A DNA stretch of 64,000 nt from Symsagittifera roscoffensis (taxonomy: Eukaryota; Xenacoelomorpha; Acoela; Convolutidae), in contig NC_087066.1 in the NCBI RefSeq assembly GCF_963678635.1, forward strand, positions 64,796,282 to 64,860,281. The letters are read 5' to 3'. Both the position numbers and the translations under genes were made by a program. Shown here piece by piece: positions 10,301 to 22,297 of the stretch. The notes beneath the pieces were generated by a model, which did not search any database, was not told where the DNA came from, and saw nothing but the letters and a program-made list of their open reading frames with translations. Each line of letters begins with the position of its first letter. Position 1 is the stretch's first letter.

Positions 10301-10544
10301 GTGAGACAAGTCATCAGACATATCCATTTTATTCTGACGATCACCTTAATTTTACATTGAAAGTTATCTGCACTAGTATTTTTGAGTGGTCTTTCCATCA
10401 AGGGAGCCTCATTCCTCTGCTATGATTGTCTACAGGGTACAAAATTAGTCTGAGTTTGTTTCTTACACCAAAAAATCAGTAAGACTCTTGAACCATGATT
10501 TGAATTGTTCCATTATATAATATTTCAGATGTTCGTTTCTCAGG

Positions 10545-10821
10545 AAAAAAAAACAGTTACTCATCAACCCCTCTGCATCAATGAATGGATTCAATTTTTC
10601 GAGGTGCGTTTGTTTTTTTTCTCTGAAGTTTTCTTGTTGAACCCACCTGAAGATAATTTTCGTTGCTGCTTCTCTTCAGCTGTTATACTCAACGGTTTGA
10701 GTTTCTCTTTCTGTATTGCTCTCAATACGTAAGCAATTCTGTTTTGAAACTTTTTAAAGTTACTAAGCCTGTGCCAATTGGTCAAAAGTTCAATAATTGA
10801 AAATTTACTAAGTTTCTTCAA
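10545..10821 (-). pseudogene. BEL/Pao linker between RNase H and integrase
   Basis: The frame reads NWHRLSNFKKFQNRIAYVLR and ITAEEKQQ, the conserved 'kLlrvtAyvLRf...lt.eE...a' segment that precedes the integrase zinc finger in Pao elements. A second frame just downstream gives EKLNPFIDAEGLM, matching the 'l.PfiDedGllRvgGRl' motif. A frameshift separates the two. The HHCC finger that should follow is not recognisable. Confidence 0.6.
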
Positions 10822-10864
10822 TAGATTTTTTCAAATCAATATTTTTGATGTTCAATTTTTTTGG

Positions 10865-11212
10865 TCAATCCTCTTCTTTCTTTATCCAGGTTGGACCGTG
10901 TACCCGGGAAACTTCAAGTTTTTGTGCTATTGTGAGTCCTCTGGTACCTAGAACTGCCGGATTTATTTCTCTTTTAACATGTCTCCATGTATTGGTCGTT
11001 GTGGTGTCGAGAATCATCGAGACTCTATTTGAAACAAAGATCGACAACTTCTTTTCAGAAGACAAACAATCTGGTGCTGTGCTAGAATCTGACCACATGT
11101 AGACTTTGTTCACAGTGTTTCTATGTGTTTCCAGTATACTGTTTTTAATTCTTGTGGCTAACAGTGCTGCTTGCAGCTCTAGGCGTGGTATGCTTAGTTG
11201 CTTTGTTGGCAC
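10865..11212 (-). pseudogene. BEL/Pao RNase H domain fragment
   Basis: The open stretch contains PRLELQAALLATRI, VYMWSDSSTAPDCL, VSNRVSMIL and THTW-like NTWRHV, then KREINPAVLGTRGLT. These are the Pao-type RNase H blocks ('iPRLELqAAvla.rl', 'v.lWsDS.ivL.wi', 'fv.nRv..I', 'w.hv...NPAD..SRG'). The Asp in WSDS is kept, while the NPAD Asp is replaced by Val. It follows the reverse transcriptase remnants in correct order. Confidence 0.75.
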
Positions 11213-11334
11213 AGTTCTCGTTTTTCCAACAACAAAAGATACGTTTTTAGGGTCATCTTGCTCTGATGCAAAAAAGTAAGGAACCGCGCATAGTCATTCA
11301 AGTGAAGCATCAGCCAACACGTGGAGATCAATCT

Positions 11335-12184
11335 CTATTGGAATGAAATTGAAGTAACTTCTTGGGATTTCGTTGTTTTTGATTTGTGTGGGCTCCTCTC
11401 TCCAAGACTCATACTCTTCAGCAATTCTTTCCGGATTTTTTTCCGTTCAACACCTTCAAGTTTCCAGAGTTTCTTCAATATGTTCCTCATGCGAACGGTG
11501 AATGGTGACAGCAGTCCTAGCTGATTGAACAGTGAAGAAACCACGCTAAGCAATCTCTTTGTGAGAAACCATCGACTGGCTTATCCTTCATTCGACAGAC
11601 TGCTGAACTATTCAATTCTACGTTCCAATCGACGTTTCTTTTCTTCGGTGTTTTCAGATAACCTGCAATGTTACTTTGAAACTTCATCAGCTTGAAACCC
11701 CTTTAATAAAATTTTTAGCTACTTGTTGTTTCAGGTTTCCGGCCTTTATTATATCATTGCTTGAGTATATAAAGTCATCCATTTAAAATTGAGTCGTCAT
11801 TTATTGTATAATAGTAAATTTCCAATGACTTGGATAGTTCATAATTTGCACAAGTTGGTAATTTTTGGCTCCAAATTTATATATATTACATTTGTATATC
11901 TTTATTTGGCCGCTTTTTTTGATATCTGGATATAAACATCTCAGAGGTTGAGTACCTTCTTTTTTCAACTTGACTGGAAGGAACATCTGCTCAATATCAC
12001 CTTTGACTGCAATTGCTTCTTTCCGAAATTTGGACAAGTTTCCTACAAGCTTCTGCAACAAATCTGGCCCAGGTAATAACATATCATTCAAAAATATACC
12101 TTGATATTTCGAAGCTGCAATACAAATTCTTCTGACTTTCCCTGGCTTGTGTGATAAAAGAAAGGATGATGAAGTATATACCAA
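11335..12184 (-). pseudogene. BEL/Pao reverse transcriptase remnants
   Basis: The N-terminal part (12184-11801) reads HKPGKVRRICIAASKYQG, SLND-like FLNDMLLPGPDLLQKLVG and AVKGDIEQMFLPVKL. These match 'pgKvRvVfDasak..g.SLNd.Ll.GPdLl..l..vL.rFR...ia...DIe.MF.qv'. The Asp of DIEQMF is the first catalytic carboxylate. The C-terminal part (11553-11335) reads LSVVSSLFNQLGLLSPFTVR, the post-RT block of Pao elements. The YVDD-containing middle (about 11560-11800) is not readable in one frame. Confidence 0.78.
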
Positions 12185-12492
12185 ATTTTGGCATTCTCAG
12201 TGTTGGTTATGTCATTTTTAGACATTTTCTAAGTGAATCCATTTTGAGATCAGTTTTATGGTGTCGTGATATTTTGTTTTCAAATCATCATCTTCTTTGA
12301 GGCTTCTGCTTACTGAAATAAATTGCCCCAAGACACTTCCATAGTTGTTTGAAAAACTTAATTTTTCCTCCGACCAAAGAAGTTCAACTTCCCATCTACC
12401 ATCTTCAAATTTGTTAGTAGATTTTAAGATTTGCTTAGCTCGTTTTTCGTCACTAGATAACTATTGAGCATTTTTGACTGATCCAAAGCTTT

Positions 12493-12837
12493 CTATAGAC
12501 CACCAATATTTGAGCTTTTGAGGAAACTGCTCTTTTGTAGAACAGCAATACAATCGCGCTTTGCGATCAAATGCTCCTTTTGTAACAATGAACCTTTTAG
12601 AGACCCTCCAAGAGATGTTCTGACTCCCTCTGGACTTATGTTGTTCAAACCTCTGTTTTCTCTGGGTCTTATCATTTTGAAATTAATCGGACCAATTTTT
12701 ATTTTGACTTCGGAGTATGAAATTTTCTGGTTTGGCAAAGTTGCTAAGTGTGAATATCTTCTTTTGTAGGCACTATAATCGTAGTTCATTGACCCAACAG
12801 ACAAATTGGTGTGAACCAAAAAAAAAGATGTTTTCAT
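12493..12837 (-). pseudogene. BEL/Pao protease-to-RT region
   Basis: YDYSAYKRRYSHLATLP and a terminal PEGVRTSLGGSLKGSL match the Pao-type aspartic protease region, which ends with '...a..T.lGwvl.Gp' before the reverse transcriptase. Between 12185 and 12492 the minus strand keeps a broken frame with linker-like motifs. The protease active-site DTG/DSG could not be placed with confidence. Confidence 0.6.
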
Positions 12838-13035
12838 GGTTGAGACTCTAAGTGGATATCTTCACTGTTACTCTTTCTGTGATGCTTATTGAACTGTCAG
12901 ATCCAGACAATTCTCCTTTGCAGTCTTTTGAATCTAATTTCAACGACTCTATAAGAGATTTGTCTATTAGTGCCACTGTGATTCCAGTGTCTTAAATTGC
13001 CCAAGGCTCCATTGCTTTGCCTGTCCTTGCATTAG

Positions 13036-13497
13036 TTAGTTTAGTTGTACTCTTATCATCGGTTGCAAGCCACAGCTGAATGGCACACTATAAGAGTTGG
13101 TTAAATCTTGGTGTATTGGTCTTCTTTCGGATCTATTTTCATGCAATAGTCGGTTGTGCTTTCTGTCACATCCATTTATTCCAAATGGACTGACTTTACA
13201 GTCTTTCATGCTATTTGCTACACCCAAACATCCAAAGCACAATTTTTGATTCTTCACGACATCATATCGTTGTTTTTTATTTATCATCTTGAAGTCCGCG
13301 TAGTTCCAGAGTTTGTCTATCCCTTTGCTGCAACACAAGCAACGATGTTTGCTCTTGTTTTTGAGGTCTTGACTCTTGTTTTCTGTAACATAGGTTCTGG
13401 CGTTTGTTTGGTGCGCGTTTTTTAATTTCCGCGTTTCAATTGCTCCTCTAGGTTCATGACTTTGATTTGCAATTAATTGATCGTGCACTAAGGCCAA
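13036..13497 (-). pseudogene. BEL/Pao gag zinc-knuckle region
   Basis: The 153-codon frame contains HRCLCCSKGIDKLWNYADFK, INKKQRYDVVKNQKLCFGCL, KDCK and CDRKHNRLLHENR. This is the typical Pao gag C-terminus: a C-x2-C...C-x2-C cluster, a second knuckle, and the 'C..kHn.lLH' motif. It contacts the expected upstream gag segment at 13566-13862 after a short broken gap. Confidence 0.75.
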
Positions 13498-13565
13498 TTA
13501 GCTCAACCAATCTTTGAGATCTGGTGGAAACTTGCTCAAAATTATGTTCATATTTGAAGTTGATT

Positions 13566-13862
13566 TCAGATCATTTTGAATCCAAAACTTATCAAAATGC
13601 TTACAAATGTACTCACTACGCCTGCAGATTTCGATGTTTGATGCGAATCGTGTTTCCTTACAATTGGAAAGTTCTGCACCAGCTTTAGTTGAGAATTTTT
13701 TATGATATGTGGTTGACGGTAATGCGTGGACAACAGTTTCTCTGCATGTTCATATTGGTTGTCATCATAACTGAGTCCTGTCAGAATTTGTTTGGCGTTG
13801 TCAGATAGATAATTTTTCAGAAAATACATTTTTTTGCCTTTTGTTATGTTTGCATTAAGCAC
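13566..13862 (-). pseudogene. BEL/Pao gag capsid-like region
   Basis: KKMYFLKNYLSDNAKQILTG and YEHAEKLLSTHYRQPHIIKN match the gag segment of Pao elements ('KfqyLk..l.g.A...i.gl..t..nY..Al.lL..rYG...'). It is upstream of the zinc-knuckle region on the minus strand, as expected. A further gag-like N-terminal stretch (14292-14110) is recognised only by position. Confidence 0.65.
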
Positions 13863-14320
13863 TGTTGCTGTGAATAATCCTGACCGTTCTGGCCATTCCA
13901 GAGGATCAACGGCAAATCTTTTTAGCTTTACCTTTGGTACGCTAGGTTTTGGTAAAATTTGCGTTTAGTTCTTCTGAGTATATGTCATGAGATCGCTCTT
14001 CATGTGATATACTTGAATTACCAATTTGAACCTTGCGTTTGACCGTGCTTCTGTTCATCTGTTTGGTTTATTGATTTGAACCAGTCCTTTGTGTAGGACC
14101 TTTCTGGATCTACTTCGTCGAATAAGACTGACTTTCTATCTGGAGATACATATCTGTCACTTTTATCTGAAGACCCGTATATTTTGCTTCTAACACTTGC
14201 GAGTTCCGATTGTGTACCGGCATACTAAAATTTAATTTCACAGAGCTCTTATCCTTGCTGATTTTCTCGTTTGTGGCCTTAATTTTTGACAATTGCTTTT
14301 GATAGTTTTTTCCCTCTTTT

Positions 14321-14770
14321 GTGTCTTATGTTTTGTTCAAATTTTTCTTTCCCAAGTATGTTGTTATTTAGTCTAACTAGTCAAAAACCAACGCCATAAT
14401 CTTCTGTCAATTCCAGTAGTTAATAGCCCAAAGTGATAGTTAATAGTGTTGTTCAAAACCAAATCGCAGTCAGAAATGCCTCAGGCTAATTTAAATGCAA
14501 ATGTAAATGAATCGTCCGCGATGGCAAAAGTGAACCAAATCAATAGGTCCGCTGCTAGGCCGTAATCATAAAAGTCGAAACGTGAAATTGAGTTGTTCAG
14601 GAAGTGTCAAAGTCAAAGTCGAACTGAGCTTAAGAGTCAAAATACAGACGAAAGCAGTAATAGTTTACATACAAGCATAAGCCACGGAAGCAGCATAAGC
14701 TTTGAACACTGCTCAGTAACGGCTTGGTGATAAAAACGAACAAGACTGCTCCTATCATGGCGAAGCCCTG
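14321..14770 (-). repeat. Right flanking repeat of the BEL/Pao relic (segments B then A)
   Basis: Segment B (14321-14565: TCAAAAACCAACGCCATAAT ... AGTGTTGTTCAAAACC ... CTGCTAGGCCGTAATC) matches 9375-9640. Segment A (14572-14770: AAGTCGAAACGTGAAATTGA ... CAAGACTGCTCCTATCATGG) matches 9043-9250. It lies immediately upstream of the minus-strand gag, the place for a 5' LTR. The order is the reverse of the left flank, and segment A continues into the SQ repeat at 14741. Confidence 0.5.
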
Positions 14771-15228
14771 AATGTTCAGATTGCCTTTTAAATTGTATGG
14801 AGCTGTAATAACATGAGGAAATTTGATGTAATGAAACAAAAATACTTTTTTTAATTTGAGATTTACTGTTAAAATCATCTTCCAACATGCCATATAAAAA
14901 ACAAAGTGTTAGATTTTGCTCCTAGTAACAAATCAATCAGCAAATATGCTTTTTTGAAACAATTTGGAACGATTATTAAGACGGATTATATCTCTCCAAA
15001 ATCAAGGCAGTTTAAATATCCCTCTTTAAACCCCCATGATTTTACGAAAAAAGATCACCGGTGAAAAGTTATTTCAAATTTAAAATCAGGACAACAATAC
15101 CTTTTGAATGATATTTAAGAAATTATGCCAAAAATGGCTAGTTAAAAAGTCAAAAATTGTCTGAAGAAAAAAAAATCACCCGAGCTTAAATAGTCCCATA
15201 CTTTTGTTACAAAAGTCGGAACAACAAG
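14741..15228 (+). repeat. SQ dispersed repeat (hairpin-ended), plus orientation
   Basis: Begins CAAGACTGCTCCTATCATGG, with a GGCGAAGCC hairpin, and ends AAGTCGGAACAACAAG. The interior matches other copies: a GCTGTAATAACAT stretch, CAAATTGG-like and TTTAAACCCCCATGATTTTA words, GATCACCGGTGAAA, AATGGCTAGTTAAAAAGTCA, and GAAAAAAAAATCACCCGAGC. About 490 bp and non-coding. This copy is diverged from the array copies at 36-47 kb. Confidence 0.7.
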
Positions 15229-17787
15229 TTAAGTTTTAGAGATGCCACATTCAAAGGAAAAGGTTGTTCTATTATTACTTCTGTCGAATTTTCGTTGATC
15301 CAGCTCGGTCTAAACGTGTCACTTGAATGAACACAAATATATATTTTTTTCCATAGCTCATCTCTGTCAATATGTTTTTAACCAGCCAAAGAAAAAAGAA
15401 AATGGGTTGAGGTGGTCAAAAACTTGGGCCTGGATAAAAATAGCGCGCTTTAAAAATAATTGAGCAGATTTCTGAGCTGAATGATTCGCCGCGAACACTG
15501 CACATTATTACAATTTTGGCTAGTTTGGCAGATTTCATCAACGGATAAAGTATTATCTAAAACTTTTTTGTCAGACTTTCGAAGGGTCAAGGAATATTTC
15601 TCAAAGCCAATTTCGTTTTTTTTTCCCCGAAATTTGACAGAATTTTCTCACATCAATCGGAAGGTATTGTTGTCTTTAGCTCAAACTTAAAAAGTTGTTC
15701 TCCTGCAATTAGTTTTTCTAAAGCTGTAGAGGCTTAACGATTGCAAGTTTGGCCAACTTGGGACAACTAAAGGGGGGTATATTTCATACGATTAACGAGT
15801 AAGCTGAGAATTGATCCGTCTTAGAATTTGGTCCAAATTGAATTAAATCACAATTGGTCTATACAAAATTTTGCTATATGCAAGTTATATGACTTTATTC
15901 TTTGCATAGTGGAAGGGGGATTGATTATCAAAAAAACTGTAAAAACTTTAAGTTTTTTTCTTTTAAAAATTTGATCGTTTTTTAATGAACTACCGTCGCA
16001 ACATTTAGAATTTTGTCGTTGAACTGATAGAATCAGTTTTTATTAATTTCGAGCTCAGTTTGTCAACATATTTCAGATTTTTGCAAAAACAAATCCGTCA
16101 AAAGATTCTAGTTAATAAGCTGCGAGTTGCTTGGACAAAGAAACTATCCAAAACTTAATTGCTTTGTCATTTTCCTTAGTCGGAACAACAACTGCAGTAA
16201 GCATAGCTAACTTAGACGCTCGTCTTTGCGGAAAAATGTGTCGTTCCTTACTGATTCTTCATTATTAATAGAAGCAAAATGTTAAAAAGGGCTCCCAAAA
16301 ATTAAACTATATCCCTGGTCGAGGTCTTGAGTGCGTTTCTTGTTCCGACTTGCAATGAAAGTGAAGATTTTTTTTTACTATTGGGGTAATTTTTAGTCAG
16401 ACCACTTTTGACTCTTTACTTTAAGTGTTAATGACAGAATTTTGTTCTGCCCTGTGAAAAATACCGATGACTTCAACTCAAATTCGAAAACTTTTTTCCT
16501 TTGTGTGTGAGGGGGTTTAAAAAGGTTAATTTTTTGAATTTGGGGCAATTAAAGAGCGTGAATTTTCCTGTTTTCTATTAACACGTAGCACATGCGGACA
16601 GTTACTCCTTGCTAAAAATCATTCTGAAATAAATTGAAGCACGCTTATTGAATGAATTTTTTGTCAAAAAAATCATGGGGAAAATAACATGCGGCGAGGT
16701 GGAAGCTTTTCAAGAAACAAAAAAACTGAGTCTTTTTTCAAAATCATTTAACTCAAAAGTTTTATCGAATTTCTAAACATTTTTGTCTCAGTCGCCGCAA
16801 AAGTAGATTATTCGGAGATTTTTCTCAATACGAGCAGTTTTGCTAATTTATAGTCGTGTACTCCCAATAAATTTGATCAATTATATAATCGAATGGGTTT
16901 CTCAATATCACTCATCCGAAGTGTTAGCAAACTTCGGAGATGAATCAGAGCTCTGGATATTCAAAAAAAATTCATCGTTTTTGTCTTTTTGTCGAATTTT
17001 TCTTTGTTCTTGTTTCTTAATCGAACAAGACAAAAGGGTTAGAGATGGTTAGTTGAAGCATACTTAGATTAACCCAAGTAACAAATTTAGTGCTCTGGGT
17101 GTCAGGCCGAATAGTAGTGGCAGAAACTGACGTTCGGTTTACTTTCAGTCTTTCAAATATCAATATTCAAGATTTTACATTTTAAAGATGACTGTTAAAA
17201 GAGAATTCACAAAAACATCTTCGGTAAATCGAAACTTCTAATTAATATTTTTTTCTAAGGGTTTTTTTCTTTCGACCATCAACTTTGTCTAAGGGTGTTT
17301 TCCAGGCCAAAAAAACTGTGTTGTAGTGATACGGGAGAAAACATTTCACAACGAGTAACCATATCTCGAGATTTGGTTAATCGTTTCTCATGCTTGGGGT
17401 CAAAACCCACCAAAATGGCTTTAAAGTGCTTTCGAAAGGCTTCGTTTCAGCCACTTTACGAGTTTTTGATACCGCTTTTTACCAAAGCGTTTTTGTAGCT
17501 CCCTTTAATCTGGAAGTTAGCTCATATGTTGAACAAATTCGAAACTGCTTGATTGTACTTTCAGAAAACTTCAGTTTGTTAATTATTGTTGAGAAGGCGG
17601 TTTTTAGGCGCCTAGCAAATCTTAAGCGTTGAAAATTATGCCTCTCATCTTGTGCAGATGTTCACAATTTTCAGCACATCTGCTACGCTGAAGTTTCCTC
17701 TTGAACAACGACTTAACAAAAATAAAAACCAGATGCATACTCCGGCCATTTTAATCTAATTATCTATCATTTGTAATTTTGTTCTAG
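15229..17787. other. Upstream region of the secreted PAN-EGF-F5/8 gene, no other gene seen
   Basis: AT-rich sequence with only short open frames of random character. It should contain the promoter and any 5' UTR of the plus-strand gene starting at 17806. No confident TATA box or initiator could be singled out in such AT-rich DNA. The frames at 17295-17632 lack family similarity and are not called. Confidence 0.5.
17770..17787 (+). promoter_or_regulatory. 3' splice acceptor 18 nt before the start codon of the secreted gene
   Basis: TTTGTAATTTTGTTCTAG ends at 17787. The 18-nt leader TATTTTTCAAGCATTTAA then runs to the ATG at 17806. As in the minus-strand glycosyltransferase-like gene, an acceptor hugging the start codon implies either a 5' UTR intron or spliced-leader addition. 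Confidence 0.55.
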
Positions 17788-17805
17788 TATTTTTCAAGCA
17801 TTTAA

Positions 17806-18115
17806 ATGATTTTTCTTCCCTGTCTTGTGATTGTATGGGCAATTTTTGTTGGGTTTTCCGAATCGACGTCAATGCTTCAAACTAGGAAGAACTTACAAAA
17901 ATCGAACCCGCACTTGTCCAGACCAAATTTTCTGACTCATTGCGACTCTGCTGTTTCTTGCAATCACTTTTGTGAACAAAAAGTTGGCCGATGGGCTGGC
18001 CGTGTGAACAAATTCAATCAGCGATCTTCAAGATGCGAATGTTTCAAGAACGACGAAACTCTGGTGTCATTCGAAAGGAACGAAAAACTTCGAGACGTTG
18101 TTTACTCGTACAGCA
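17806..18115 (+). CDS. Exon 1: signal peptide and PAN/apple-like cysteine cluster
   Basis: Starts at ATG 17806. Residues 1-18 are strongly hydrophobic (MIFLPCLVIVWAIFVGFS), a classical signal peptide probably cleaved near the STS at 20-22. After a basic, polar stretch comes a cysteine cluster at residues 46, 52, 56, 77 and 79 (THCDSAVSCNHFCEQ ... NQRSSRCECF). The spacing is like the C..C...C...C.C pattern of PAN/apple modules, though too short to call a full fold. The exon ends CAGCA|GTAAGC at 18115 in phase 1. Its GC content and codon use contrast with the flanking AT-rich DNA. The open frame past 18115 (to 18174) is intron read-through. Confidence 0.72.
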
Positions 18116-21100
18116 GTAAGCTACATTTTTTAAACAGTTTCATTGGACAGCGAGCGTCTTACATTTTAAAATAATTCCGACCTTTTGAGGCTCTGAAAAT
18201 GCCTTACAGAATTTCAAATATGCATCTGAAGCTGTCAAAAGCGCTATGCGAAAGAATTGCGAGGGCCATAACTTCAAATAAGTTATCACTCAAAAACGAT
18301 CTACCACAAGAAAGCACGCACGAAACTAGCAATAGCTTCAGGGTCTTATTTAAAACTATTTAATTTGTTTAAAACTTTAAGACGTCCGCAAAAATTCTTT
18401 AAAAATTAGCTGTTAATTCAAAAAATTTCACAGTCTAGGTAACCTTGATCATCTTTGATAAATATGTCGGATAGAGGGGGAGAGCTTATCAGACAAAGTT
18501 GTACCGAGTTGATTTTCTATACAAGATCTGAACTTTTTTGTTTTTACATAAATTCATTCTCAGATCTGAAATTTGTTACTTCAGATCTTTGATGGAAGTT
18601 TAAAAAATTCGGATTTGAGAAACCTTTTTTATAAAAATGATAATAAGCATAAATTCCGATCAAACAACTGAATTTGAATTTTGAGTGCATTTTTTTGCAG
18701 TATTCAATTTTATTTACTTAAATACCAAAATAAACTGCTTGCGAAAAGTTATGCAAACACTTTTTTTTCAAAACAAAGTTTTTGTTCACTCATTACAAAT
18801 ATAAATCGTGTAAGTATTTTATATGATTGATTTGTTCATAATGTTATTGCATGGACGCAAAAATTTCCGCACCGAGGCTTCATCGGCATAAATCAATTAA
18901 TATGGTTTTTCTTGACGGGGTGACTGAATGCGCAGGGTAGGGGGAGATTTAACATTAACTTGAAATCTAATATTCAAGTGACTGAGTTTTAGACATAAAT
19001 TGAAGCAGAAATGTGAAAATGAGTGGAACAGCAAGTGTCCATAGCAAGTAACCGAAATTATTATAAACAAAGAGAAAATAGCACTCAAAAAAGCAACAAA
19101 AAAGAATAAATTTTAAATTTTTTTTATATTTTACTAAAATTGGATTGTTACTTGCAAAAAAAGTTTGAATTTAACTAAAACAAGACTGCTCGTACCAGGC
19201 GAAGCCCTGAATTTTCCAACTGCCTTTTAAGGTTTATGGAGCAGTAATAACATTAAAAACAATAAATTTAAAAAAAAATAAAAAGAAAAAATGATTCTTT
19301 TTGAAAATCATCCACCCACACCATATAAAGTACAAAAGGATAGATTTCGCTGCTTGTAACAAATCAACTATGGCAAATAAGCTTCCTACAACCAATTTGG
19401 AAAGATTTCTAAGACGAATTAAAACTCCGCTTACGCATTAATAGCGCGAAATATATTGCGCGTTAATTGTCCGAAATTGGCCAAAATGGCAATCTTTAAA
19501 CCCCCCATAACTTTACGAAAAATAGTCACAGGTGAAATATCTTTTCACAAATAAGCTCAAGACAACAATACCGTTTGAATGATTGTAAAAAATTCCGTCA
19601 AAAATGGCTAGTTTGAAAGTCGAAACTTGTCTTAAGAAAAAAAAACCCACCCCGAGCACAAATATTCCGTTACTTTTGTATCGAAAGTCGGAACAACAAG
19701 ATTGGTCGTATTTTAAGGCACAGCTATGAATGTTTAGACAACACGTTGAGGCCAATCATAATAGTTTAAACTGCAATTTGAACTACAAAGATTTGAATTG
19801 TAGTTAAATTTAAACTACAAAGAGATGTATTTAGCGTCTCCTATCTAAACATTAAGGGCAAATAAATACTTAGACAAGAAGTCGAAAATTGGCTGAACAA
19901 AAATCACCCACGCAAAATATATATTTTTTCAAAGTCTGATTAATTAATGGTGTATAATGGTTGTAAAAATAAAAAATTGGTTGTTGTTCGAAATGGATTA
20001 TTGCTATAACTCATTTTCATCAACCATATTCTATAATTTTTGAGATTCAGCAAAGAATATTATACTTGATTTTTATCACAACAACTTCAGTGCAGGTGCA
20101 GTTTTAATTTTGTGCGGACAAAATGCGGACAAAATACCGGTTTGCATTATGCGGAAAAAATACAAATTTTGGTACTATCAACAAGTGGAGGTCAAATTGA
20201 GCTGATTTAAAACAAAAAGCAAGTGAAGCTGGTTACTTTGCAAGTACCACAGAATGTTCCGACGATAGTCTTAAAAATAAATTTTTCTAAGTGATGGATA
20301 AACAGATCTGAACGAAGAAATTAGGAATAATTGACAATTATAGAAAAAAAACTAATTGAGAAACAGGTTTTTTAAGCGAACATTTTTTTTTTAAAACTCA
20401 AAAAAGTTTTTAAAAACTCTTTCTATTTTTTTGTTGACTTTTTTTGATGTTTGAAGTTTTTGATTTCCTAATTGGCGCTAAAAACTAACTTTTCTCAAGT
20501 AAAATTAAGTGTTCATGTCTTAAGTATAGCGAGAATCAGCTAATTACTTTAAGCATGTACGCTCTTATTATTAGCTTAAAATTAGACTAAATATCAAAAA
20601 TTTCAAACGAGTGCTTCTCGACACTGGGAATATATATTTTTTCTTAATATCCTTTGAATCACGACAAAAAAAGATTAGCATCATATATGATTCGATCCTC
20701 TGTGATGACTGTTTGTGGTACCTGATTTTGAATGGCAAACAAAAAAAAGGATAGCAAAAAAAAACAAAAAAAAAACAAAATTTTTTTTCATTTATAGTCG
20801 TGTTTTTTGTTGTGAGGTGTGATGAAAACATCTGAACAAAAAGCAAAACTAAAAATAAGGTATATTTGACAATCAAAGTAAATAAACCAGTTAGAATACA
20901 AGTTTCGTGATAAAATGACAAGAAAAACAAACAAAAAATCAAAATTTTTATGCAGAAAAACAAAAAAAAGATCAAATTTTCTAAATTCTTTTTTTTTGAT
21001 TTTTGCTGTTTTTTTTCTAAAAAAAACATAGGATGTTTTTTCGTTTAAAAAAACGCAATAATATTTAATTTCTATTAAAACTAAGTTTTTACATCTTAAA

Positions 21101-22297
21101 TTAAAAAAATGTAAGCTTTGAAGCCATTAAAATAAACTATTATAAGCCTGCTCGCTTATTTTTTTTTAACATGCACGCTCTTCTTTTTAGCCTGAAAGTA
21201 GTCAAAAAATCAAAAAAAAATTAAGCAGTTTTTCTCGACACTGAAAAAAATTTTGAAAATTTTATAATGTTGTTGGAATCACGACTAAAAAAGCTTTGAA
21301 ATGATAAAACACTCAACTCTCTTCGATGATTAATTGGGTAAAAAGAAAAAAAAGAAAAAAAACTGAATTACCCTAACTCAAAATTCCTTCCAAATTTTTA
21401 AATGATCAAAACAAAAAACTAAAAACCACCTGAATACAACATTTCTCCCCATTTCCAAACGGTCAGAACAACTATGAACACAGAACTTTTCATAGAAATT
21501 AAAATGATTACTTTCCTTCAATTAGTTTTGCAAAAACTAAAACTAAGAGTATCAGAATATAATCGTAATTAATTTTAAAATATGAATGGACAAATCAACC
21601 GAACAACCTCCTCCAACTTCCCAAATAGAATAGATATATATAAAAAAAAACAATATTTAGGAGATTATTATATAACCGAGCTGTCAGAACCAATGATCGA
21701 TAATCAATTTTAAAATTGATTCAACAATTTTTTGAAAATTGCATGATTTTTTTCGAAAACTGCAAATTTATGTAATTTTTTCAAGTAGTTATAAACTGCG
21801 AGCTTGTATGAAATCTATAACTCAGAAATGAAACGGAAAAGGTTCCATCTTAAGTTCTGTTCGGCTATGTAGGACGGTCATTTTATCAAACTCTTCCAAT
21901 ATTCAACCTATAGATTTTTTCTTAGTTTTTCCCAATGTAAATATTTCATCCTCAAATTGCTTCTCAATAGCGTAAAAAATGCGCAAAACAGATTTTGAGT
22001 TGTTGGCGTGCTTTAATTTCTTCCTATTTAGAAGAAAATTGGTAATTACATTCGACTCAGTGCTTTTTATTTTGAAAACATGTTTTTTGCGTTATTATTA
22101 CAAGTAATAAAAATTGCCTATACCAGGGAGACATCTTGGATGTAAAACTTTTATTTCAAGCCATTTCAAATACTTTTTGATTTTTGAAGAACAATACAAT
22201 CATTTGAAAAATTTCAAACTAAAAATTAAACCTCCAAGTTTAACCTCCAAAAATTTCAAACTAAAAGTCAGAAAACGTACCGTGATTTTTGTTTCAG
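18116..22297 (+). other. Intron 1 of the secreted gene
   Basis: About 4.2 kb, from GTAAGC at 18116 to TTTTTGTTTCAG at 22297. It contains one diverged SQ repeat copy (19181-19700) and long A/T-rich stretches, including poly-A/poly-T runs at 20340-21400. The long phenylalanine-rich minus-strand frame at 20571-21029 is a product of that bias. No additional exon was recognised. Confidence 0.65.
19181..19700 (+). repeat. SQ dispersed repeat, plus orientation, in intron 1
   Basis: Begins CAAGACTGCTCGTACCAGGC, then GAAGCCCTGAATTTTCCAAC, and ends AAAGTCGGAACAACAAG. It keeps the internal words GGAGCAGTAATAACATT, CGCGAAATATATTGCGCG, GGCCAAAATGGCAATCTTTA and AAAAACCCACCCCGAGCACA. About 520 bp. It is in the same orientation as the copies at 37786, 42211 and 46437. 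Confidence 0.8.

Larger units (their letters stand above)
9641..14310 (-). mobile_element. Decayed BEL/Pao LTR retrotransposon, internal region
   Basis: Read on the minus strand from 14310 downward, the pieces follow BEL/Pao order: gag (14292-13036), aspartic-protease/linker region (about 13035-12493), reverse transcriptase (12184-11335), RNase H (11212-10865), the linker before integrase (10821-10545), then a largely missing integrase and the SGNH-like relic. Every domain is broken by frameshifts or stops, so the copy is dead. Flanking repeats at 9043-9640 and 14321-14770 are probably LTR remnants. The copy lies between the two host genes. Confidence 0.8.

Noticed and set aside
18116-18174. 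Continuation of the first-exon frame to a stop at 18174
   Set aside because: A good GTAAGC donor at 18116 in the shared phase 1 makes read-through less likely than splicing.
20571-21029. Long minus-strand frame of 152 codons, rich in phenylalanine and lysine
   Set aside because: It is the translation of poly-A/poly-T intron sequence. There are no splice sites, no domain pattern and no composition change.
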